Below, piece after piece: positions 57,450 through 64,000 of a stretch of 64,000 nucleotides of DNA (its first letter is position 1; every line of letters starts with the position of its first letter). The position numbers and the translations under genes are program-made. Under the pieces are notes generated by a model, which saw only the letters and a list, made by a program, of their open reading frames with translations, was not told the DNA's origin and did not search any database. Source of the DNA: Tetmemena sp. SeJ-2015 (Eukaryota; Ciliophora; Spirotrichea; Sporadotrichida; Oxytrichidae); NCBI GenBank assembly GCA_027382625.1, contig JAJKFJ010022465.1, positions 62,001 through 126,000 on the forward strand, given 5' to 3'.

Positions 57450-58730
57450 CCTACAAATTTTTTGAAGTACTTTAAACTCCTATTTTCAAAGTATTACGTA
57501 TATTTGCTACACTCTGCTTTTAAATTTATATATTACCTTAAATAATTAGATAGGCTAAATACCAAAAACAATTCTCTCTAAAATTTTATCGAATATATTT
57601 ATAGAATAACGGGAACACTTAAGTGTAAAACAATTTAAAGTAATGTTTATGGGATTTTAAAAATTACAATTTTAAATGCTTTAAGGCACTTTAATTCTAA
57701 TTTCTGCTATAGTTTGAGAGATTATTATTGCTACTTTTAAAAGAGATTTTATTTCCCTCTTCATTTTGATTCCTGGGCTAAAGATTTCTTAAAAACAGAG
57801 CAGCATATAATTATATCAATTTACAACTATATATCAACTTCTACTACATCAAACTTAAATTATTTTCTTTCATTTTTTAAAACAATTAACCTGGTATATA
57901 TCAAGAATTCCAATTGCTTTAAAATCTTATACAAAAAAAAAAAAATAAATAAGTTTTTCTTTTACATTGTAAATTGGATTTAGAAATATTACAAATAAAA
58001 TAACTTTAAACACCTTGCTTAATAGTTCTCCACCTATAACCTGCTTTTTATTGGCTAATTTTTAAAAAAATTGATTATCTAAATGAAAGACCAAAGCTTA
58101 TTTCTTAAAGCAAACACAGACCACAAAATATTTCAATATTGAATTTTTTTCTATTAAAGGGAATAAAAGTGACGACAAAACTTAGTAAAATAGAGTAAGA
58201 CAATTAAAGATATTTTTTAATTTTGCAAAAGTAAATATTAATTTTATCTTTTAAAAGATAGATCTTCCCATCTACTTAAAATATTATAATCATCATATCG
58301 TATATATAAATTTATCCCAATAAGATTATGCTCTTATTCTCTCATTATTTATTTAGTAACTAAATTAGAAAGATAAGATGATAAGCTGTTTATTTCTTGA
58401 AATTAAAATAAATTATCTAATAAAATAAAAATGAAGGAACAAATCTTACTTTTGCTTAGCAAAATAAGTTCTAATCTGGCTTAAAACAAATTTTTCTTCT
58501 ATCTATTTTGACGATTTTTATTATATTTTTTTCTTTCAAAAAAAATGATATTTGATAGATCTTAAAATAAAAATGTTGCTTATCGCATTAACATTGTGTT
58601 TTAATTTATTTAAATAGCCGATCAGCTATTTGAAAATAATTTGATTTAATAATTTTACCTAAAGAGAAAATAGGCTACATAATTTTTTTTAATTATTACA
58701 GCAGTATAAATAACAATTTACTTCATAAAT
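57450..58730. other. AT-rich DNA, no gene seen
   Basis: About 80% AT, poly-A/T runs, no supported gene, RNA or repeat. Confidence 0.5.
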
Positions 58731-58733
58731 TCT

Positions 58734-59195
58734 TCAAACTCTCAAGTAATTTACTTCGATATTGTATTGCAAATCTATCATGAAGCTTATTTTTACTCCC
58801 ATTTTGCAGTTTATTTTTATTAGAGGTCTCCATTGAAATTATTTTTATTTTTATGATTATTTTTAGCACTTTCTTACAATAAAAATTGGGCATAAGAGAG
58901 TTAAAAGATATTTTAGATCTGAGAGATGCTTCTGAAGATCTACATACTCTACATTCTTTCTTTTATAATGTGAATATATACGAGCAGCATTTTAAGGAAA
59001 TGGGGAGTGACTCTTAAGAAGTTTGTTTGAGTGATCTTTGTCTAAATTTTCAACTACTACTGTGGAGATCCTTCTATCATTTTACTTTCTTGAAAATATT
59101 TGTAATTCCTCAGCTTCATTGCCTTCAAAATCAAACTCTCCTTCTTTAAGCAAGTTTATTTTTAACTAATCATTTATATTTAATTTGTCAACCCT
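58734..59195 (-). CDS. hypothetical protein
   Basis: Minus-strand frame with 'DQLKINLLKEGEFDFEGNE', 'KQNDRRISTVVVENLDKDH' and 'RIYSHYKRKNVEYVDLQKH', to TGA 58734-58736. Below about 58900 the sequence is AT-driven, so an IES may begin there. No start is fixed; no domain is recognised. Confidence 0.5.
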
Positions 59196-59519
59196 CCTTC
59201 AAGGTAACCTCTAATTCTGTAAATAATTAGATTTAATAAATTTAATAATTAAAAACAAATACTAAATATATTTTTTACTTAATTTCACAAATTATCAATT
59301 AATCTATCTATTATAAGTTTATTTAAGAAGGAGATAATTTTAAACTTGATAAATATATTGAAATTGAGTTAAAATACTTTAATTAAAAATTTGAGAATAG
59401 AATATAGTTTAGTTAGGGAGTCAATAATTATGATGATTCATTATGCGAACTTAAAATTTCTTTTGACTCGGAATCATTTTTATATTTGTCAATATTAACT
59501 AATTAATGTATAGAATTTC

Positions 59520-59830
59520 TTTTCATTCATTTATTTTTCCAAATTTTTTAAAAAATTTAAACAAAAAAATTTAAAAAATTTTTTAAAAAAATTTTTTTTT
59601 TAAAGTTTTTACGATAATTAAAAATTAAAAATCTTTTTTAAAAAAATATGAAAAAAAAAAGTTTTTAAAAAAATTTTTTTAAAATTTAAACAAAAATTTT
59701 TTTAAAAATAAAAATATATATTGGCTGATATTTAAAAAAAAAATATTTTTACTAAGGTAACATTAATTAAATAGCTAGACCTTGAAAAAAAAAATAATGT
59801 TGTGTGAAAAAATAATTTTTAAAAAAATGA
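59520..59830. repeat. low-complexity A/T-run tract
   Basis: Almost pure A and T with many self-complementary 'aaaaaatttttt' blocks that could fold into short hairpins. Similar to 42640-42960. No coding capacity. Confidence 0.7.
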
Positions 59831-59837
59831 TAATTTT

Positions 59838-60050
59838 AAATTTTAAGAAAAGATATGAACAAATTATGGGTTATGCGGGTGGTTAGATGGGTTGCTACTA
59901 AGATCTTTGTTCAAGTGATTATACTTTGTTGAAGACCTTGACTGAGAAGGATTTGATGATCGACTGCTTGATTAGTAATCCAGATGGGGATTTTCCTTTG
60001 CAAATTTGACTCCATTATTTGTAACTTCAATTTTTGCTTGAACTTCACAC
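59838..60050 (-). CDS. hypothetical Ser/Asn-rich fragment
   Basis: Minus-strand block 'KVCEVQAKIEVTNNGVKFA', 'KENPHLDYQSSSRSSNPSQ', 'SRSSTKYNHLNKDLSSNPS', flanked on both sides by near-pure A/T tracts. Its sharp composition borders suggest one small MDS of about 200 bp. Family unknown. Confidence 0.45.
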
Positions 60051-60347
60051 ACTTTTCTAATTATAAAAAATAAAAAAAAATTTTTGTAAATTTTAACAAA
60101 ATTTTTCAAATCTAATTTTTTAAATAAATAAATTTTGGAAAGCTTTTTTTTAAAAATTTTTATATGAAATTTAAACACATTCTCCCCTCATCCTATCTAC
60201 AAAAATCTGATTTGCAATCCAAATTTATTATAATCTAATATATGATGAAGATCAAGTGTAATTCAGGAGATGCTTAAGAGGATAAATGACGTAAATCTAT
60301 TAGTATTTATATTAAAGATATCTATATCTATCACTCGCACATTAAAG

Positions 60348-61054
60348 ATGAGCATCAAGGTCCACTACTTCGACATCTACGGCAGAGCTGAGCCCATCAG
60401 AATGCTACTCGCTCACAAGAAGGTTGACTTCGAAGATCACAGAATTGCAAGATAATTAAATAATTATAAAGAGAAGACTGGCCAAAACTAAAGGCAGAAC
60501 TCCCCCTTGAGTTCGGCCAAATTCCCATGGTCGAGATTGACGGCAAATCCATTACTCAAACTTCCTCCATCATGAGATTCCTTGGAAAGAAGTACGGTTA
60601 CTATCCCGAGGACGTTGAGACTGCTTACAAGGTTGACTCCTTCATGGATGGACTCACAGACCTTCTTGTCACCCTTGCAAGAAGCATGAATTATTTAATT
60701 GCTTCTTTAAAATGAAATAAGCTCATTGATTTTATGAATGAGCCTGATGAAGAGAAGAAACAGGCCTCTCAGATTGAGATGGCTACTGTTGTCATTCCTA
60801 AATTCTTGGCCATCGCAGAGAAGCGTATTTCTGAGAACTCAAGTCCTCTCCACGTCGCAGGAGACTCCCTCACTATTGCTGACTTTAACTTTGCTGGCCT
60901 TATCTTCTCTGCCTTCTATAACGAGGGCAATGAAAAATCTGTTTTTCTCCAAAGCATTCTTGGCAACTTCCCTAAGACCAAAGCTTATGCTGAGAACCTT
61001 AGAGACGTGGAGCTAAAGGAGTATCTTGCTACTAGACCCCTTAGACCTTTCTGA
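60348..61054 (+). CDS. glutathione S-transferase, sigma-like, copy 1
   Basis: Conjugates glutathione to electrophiles in the cytosol. ATG 60348, TGA 61052-61054; removing IESs of 20 bp (60453-60472) and 48 bp (60692-60739) gives 212 aa, the usual length. Thioredoxin-fold N-terminal domain: 'VHYFDIYGRAEPIRMLLA' with the catalytic Tyr near residue 7-8, 'FGQIPMVEIDGKSITQTSS' (cis-Pro and Ser of the glutathione site), 'FLGKKYGYYPED'. Helical C-terminal domain: 'DSLTIADFNFAGLIF', 'KAYAENLRDVELKEYLA'. First of a tandem array of three; unlike the others it has no IES in the first helix. A 25-codon open stretch precedes the ATG, but the domain starts at 60348. Confidence 0.92.
60453..60472 (+). other. 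GST copy 1, IES at position 2, 20 bp, pointer AAGA
   Basis: AAGA at 60449-60452 and 60469-60472. Removal joins 'FEDHRIAR' to 'EDWPKLKAEL'. Confidence 0.8.
60692..60739 (+). other. GST copy 1, IES at position 3, 48 bp, pointer ATGAAT
   Basis: ATGAAT at 60686-60691 and 60734-60739. Removal joins 'LARSMN' to 'EPDEEKKQASQIE'. Confidence 0.75.
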
Positions 61055-61236
61055 GATATTAACAGCAATTGCATATCTTAGATTTATCAATTTATTTTTT
61101 TAGATCCATCCAAATTCTATTTCATAGATAAAATATTCTGATAAAAAGCTAAAATGCTTGGTTAAAATCACATTCAAGGAATATCTAAATACGAAGTCAG
61201 TTTTATTTTATAAATATATTTACAAAACTATCGACA

Positions 61237-61998
61237 ATGAGTGCAATTAGGATCCACTATTTGGATTTGTACGGGAAGGCTGAGCAATCAAGAATGCTAT
61301 AAAACTATATCTATATTATTAATTTGTTGCTTCTTGCTTACCATAAGCTCGACTTTGAAGACATAAGATACCAGAGAGAAAAATATAGATTTAAACTTAT
61401 ATAATGAGAAGAATTCGCTACTGCCAAAGATAAACTTGGATTGGAGTTCGGACAAGTACCTATGCTTGAGATAGAGGGAAACAAGTATTTCTAAAGTGTA
61501 TCTATATTGAGGCTCTTGGGGAGAAAGTTCGGCTATTATCCAGAAGACCCATTCCAAGCCTATTTGGTTGACTCTTTCATAGATGGACTTAAAGATATTC
61601 CTAAAGTATTCTAGAAAGTTTGCCATTATTAAATACAATTAAAGCTTTTAATGAACCAGACGAGGAAAAAAAGAAACAAGCCTTCAAAGAATTCGTAGCG
61701 CCTGAGATCTCAAACTTTTTCGCTATAGCTGAGAAAAGATTAACAGAAAACTCAAGCCAATTCTACGTGGTTGGTGATTCGATAACTATCGCAGATTTTA
61801 GCTTTGGAGCTCATCTTTTTTCTCTTTACTATAATTAGAGCAATCTAAATTAATTAAATTAGTTAATATTTTAATCCTTATTAGCCTCTGCTGTATCCTA
61901 TAATTGAAACTTTTCCTTTGATTAAGGCATACGCTGAAAATCTTAGAGACAAAGTGCTGAGAGATTATCTAAAGTCAAGGCCTCCTAAATTTATTTGA
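61237..61998 (+). CDS. glutathione S-transferase, sigma-like, copy 2 (divergent)
   Basis: ATG 61237 ('MSAIRIHYLDLYGKAEQSRM'), TGA 61996-61998. Four IESs are required: 61299-61331 (33 bp, TGCT), 61381-61410 (30 bp, GAGAA), 61619-61644 (26 bp, AAAG) and 61839-61884 (46 bp, TTAG); the result is 208 aa in one frame. It keeps the catalytic Tyr, 'FGQVPMLEIEGNKYFQSVS', 'LGRKFGYYPEDPFQAYLVD' and 'GDSITIADFSFGAHLFSLY'. It is clearly more diverged than copies 1 and 3. No disabling change is visible after IES removal, so it is likely functional. Confidence 0.88.
61299..61331 (+). other. GST copy 2, IES at position 1, 33 bp, pointer TGCT
   Basis: TGCT at 61295-61298 and 61328-61331. Removal joins 'EQSRML' to 'LAYHKLDFED'. 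Confidence 0.8.
61381..61410 (+). other. GST copy 2, IES at position 2, 30 bp, pointer GAGAA
   Basis: GAGAA at 61376-61380 and 61406-61410. Removal joins 'DIRYQR' to 'EEFATAKDKLGLEFGQ'. Confidence 0.8.
61619..61644 (+). other. GST copy 2, IES at position 3, 26 bp, pointer AAAG
   Basis: AAAG at 61615-61618 and 61641-61644. Removal joins 'KDIPKVFQK' to 'AFNEPDEEKKKQ'. Confidence 0.75.
61839..61884 (+). other. GST copy 2-only IES, 46 bp, pointer TTAG
   Basis: TTAG at 61835-61838 and 61881-61884. Removal joins 'LFSLYYNQ' to 'PLLYPIIETFPLIKAY'. Neither other copy has an IES here. Confidence 0.7.
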
Positions 61999-61999
61999 A

Positions 62000-62815
62000 C
62001 TTTACAGTTTTTGTTAATTAAATTTCATGCATTCAAAATCTATTTAGTAAATAAAAATAAAACTGAGTAAAGGAGTGGCTGTTAGAGTGTTTCTAATTCA
62101 ATATATTTTTCACTTTTTATTCTCCTTTATATTTTAATTCCTTAAACCATGCAAATTTTGTCTGCGAGCGTTCAGTTCAGAGTTAGAAATCTCAGATTAA
62201 GAAAATTATGAAGATTAAAAGAGTGATATCTCCATATCTTAAAACTATCAGGTGCTATCATTATTATTAAAGAAAAATTTAATAACATTTATATTATATT
62301 ATAAAATAAAATGCAGATACAAGAGCTAATAAACTTACTCAAAATAGAAAGAAGTTTTAATCTGCCAAATCAATTTTAATTAAACTATAAACTTAATCAA
62401 TTGAGATTAATTATATGCTATTTTCAAACTTTCATTAAAAAAATTTTATTCTCCCGAAGTTTGCTTCTATAATTTTTAACATCAATTTTTTATTGAACTT
62501 CTTTCACTTATCCAACCTTTCCCTAACCAACTCAATAAAATAAACTAATAAAATTTTTATTGAATTATTTCAAATTTATTAAAATTTGGTATATAATTTT
62601 AATAATTTTAATCGAAATTACTTTTTAATTATAAGCAATAAGTTTAAGAAAGCATCTCTATAAATTTAATTGTTTTATCTTAATAAAATTCTACTTAACA
62701 TTTAAATTTAATCTTAATTTTTAATAAAGACACTGAAGTCGTGTCACTTCTAAAATTAATATAAACGTAATTGACGTGTATTAATTATTATTAACTACAA
62801 AATAAACCAAAGTAC
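62000..62815. other. AT-rich spacer between GST copies 2 and 3
   Basis: No gene or RNA seen. Contains the promoter side of copy 3, but no recognisable motif. Confidence 0.5.
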
Positions 62816-63545
62816 ATGAGCATTAAAGTCCACTACTTCGACATCCACGGCAGAGCAGAGCCTATTAGAATGCAAATATATATTATTGCTTCTCGCTCAC
62901 AAGAAAATTGACTTCGAAGATCACAGAATCGCAAGATAATCACTTTTAAATAATTATAAAGAGAAGACTGGCCCAAACAAAAAGAAGAACTCAATCTCGA
63001 GTTCGGCCAAATTCCAATGGTCGAGATTGACGGCAAATCCCTCACATAATCACGCTCAGTCTTGAGATTCCTTGGAAAGAAGTACGGTTACTATCCAGAA
63101 GATATCGACACCGCTTACAAGGTTGACTCCTTCACCGATGGATTTGCTGACTTCGTTGCTACTCTAGCAAAAAGCCTCGATCATTAATTTTCATAACAAT
63201 TGAAAAAGAATTCGCATAACTTATTTAAATGAGACTGACGAGGAAAAGAAAAAGGCACTTCAGATTGAAATTGTTACTGATGTCATCCCTAAATTCCTAG
63301 GCATCGCAGAGAAGCGTATCTCTGAAAATTCAAGCCACCTTTACATCGCTGGAGACTCCCTGACAATCGCAGATTTCACGTTTGCTGGGTTCATATTCTC
63401 TGCCTTCTATAACGAGGCTAATGAGCATGCTGCCACGATGCAAGGCATTCTTGGGAACTTCCCTTTGACGAAGGCGTATGCTGAGAATCTTCGTGACGTG
63501 GAACTCAAGGAGTATCTTGCTACACGACCCCTCAGAATTTATTGA
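62816..63545 (+). CDS. glutathione S-transferase, sigma-like, copy 3
   Basis: ATG 62816 ('MSIKVHYFDIHGRAEPIRM'), TGA 63543-63545. IESs of 16 bp (62874-62889, TGC), 26 bp (62937-62962, AAGA) and 40 bp (63186-63225, ATT) give 215 aa in one frame. Very close to copy 1 ('FGQIPMVEIDGKSLTQ', 'FLGKKYGYYPEDIDTAYKVD', 'DSLTIADFTFAGFIFSAFY'), suggesting a recent duplication of copy 1 and copy 3, but they differ in IES content. Confidence 0.92.
62874..62889 (+). other. GST copy 3, IES at position 1, 16 bp, pointer TGC
   Basis: TGC at 62871-62873 and 62887-62889. Removal gives Arg-Met-Leu-Leu-Ala-His as in copy 1, which has no IES there. Confidence 0.8.
62937..62962 (+). other. GST copy 3, IES at position 2, 26 bp, pointer AAGA
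   Basis: AAGA at 62933-62936 and 62959-62962. Same place and same pointer as in copy 1 (20 bp there). Confidence 0.8.
63186..63225 (+). other. GST copy 3, IES at position 3, 40 bp, pointer ATT
   Basis: ATT at 63183-63185 and 63223-63225. Removal joins 'LAKSLDH' to 'LNETDEEKKKALQIE'. Confidence 0.75.
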
Positions 63546-64000
63546 GAGTTTTTACAAATTTTCAATATCTTCAACGATATTTTATTAAATCTACTTTTGG
63601 ATATTTCCTTTCATATTTTCAAGTCAAGATATATTATAAAGCGAAGGTATTTTTATATATTAAAAACAAAGAATATCTATGCTTTCAATTTTTGATATTT
63701 ATTTCTTCAAAAAAGAAGATAACTTTAATTGCAAAATAACTTTCGGATAATTAAATTTGTATCGCTGTTTTAATGGGGCAATTGCAACCTAAAAAGCATA
63801 TAATATCTTAATTTAAACGCCTCACAATAATTTAGAAACTTTACTAACTAAATAAATTATCTTACATTTCTCCTTTACTAAATTTGGTCAAAATGAGAAA
63901 AAAATTTCGAACGCCTTAATATATTTTAGAAAATAAGAGCCTCAGAAACTAAGAGAGTACACGTAATTAATCTGTTATATAAATTGTCATTGCAATATCA
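63546..64000. other. AT-rich DNA after the GST array
   Basis: A 65-codon open stretch at 63542-63739 begins at the stop region of copy 3 and looks AT-driven. No supported gene. Confidence 0.5.

Noticed and set aside
1..64000. CRISPR arrays, bacterial operons or ribosomal RNA genes
   Set aside because: No regularly spaced repeats, no Shine-Dalgarno-linked gene clusters and no rRNA-like conserved sequence; introns and the altered code indicate a ciliate nucleus.

Overview
The window looks like germline (micronuclear) DNA of a hypotrich/stichotrich ciliate related to Oxytricha or Stylonychia. Five things seen in the sequence point there. (1) Conserved genes read correctly only if TAA and TAG mean glutamine and TGA is the only stop. 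(2) Conserved genes (2-oxoglutarate dehydrogenase E1, serine hydroxymethyltransferase, three glutathione S-transferases, a nucleoredoxin-like protein) are cut by short AT-rich segments. These usually lack GT..AG ends and are flanked by 2-8 bp direct repeats, and removing the segment plus one repeat restores the reading frame: macronuclear-destined segments (MDS), internal eliminated sequences (IES) and pointers. (3) A few true introns (GT..AG, about 29-55 nt) coexist with them. (4) A G4T4 telomere-type repeat sits at the end of an inverted-repeat element, as in telomere-bearing (TBE) transposons. (5) Decayed transposons and dispersed repeats fill the gaps. All joins were made by hand. I saw no clear scrambled or inverted MDS.

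Layout. 0-8 kb is a transposon graveyard: a decayed ORF, a 250-bp inverted repeat, a broken DDE-type transposase, a TBE-like inverted-repeat element with a telomeric end, and a 1.47-kb palindrome. 9-12.3 kb (minus) is a FYVE-finger coiled-coil gene next to copies of a repeat I call RepA. 14.5-18.2 kb (minus) is serine hydroxymethyltransferase, split by a 2.06-kb IES that contains a complete small Stum/SPEC3-like gene. 18.5-26.9 kb (plus) holds several glutamine-rich genes I do not recognise. 27.3-30.8 kb holds three minus-strand hypothetical genes. 31.6-35.1 kb (minus) is a large EF-hand coiled-coil gene with a whole RepA element as an IES. 35.3-38.7 kb (minus) is a complete mitochondrial 2-oxoglutarate dehydrogenase E1.

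39.1-41.0 kb is a transposon with perfect 54-bp terminal inverted repeats, abutting a plus-strand gene to 43.2 kb. 43.3-47.5 kb (plus) has a helical hypothetical gene, a nucleoredoxin-like gene without active-site cysteines, and another hypothetical. 50.4-52.4 kb (minus) is a membrane-protein gene in which a 152-bp segment is duplicated around a RepA-containing IES. 52.6-60.1 kb has short MDS-like fragments in very AT-rich DNA. 60.3-63.5 kb (plus) is a tandem array of three sigma-like glutathione S-transferases whose IES content differs.

The genes do not form a pathway. They are independent nuclear genes, most likely each on its own macronuclear chromosome after development. The main interest is genome architecture: very small IESs (4-20 bp), a repeat family that behaves as complete IESs, an IES hosting another gene, and pointer-like repeats of very different size.
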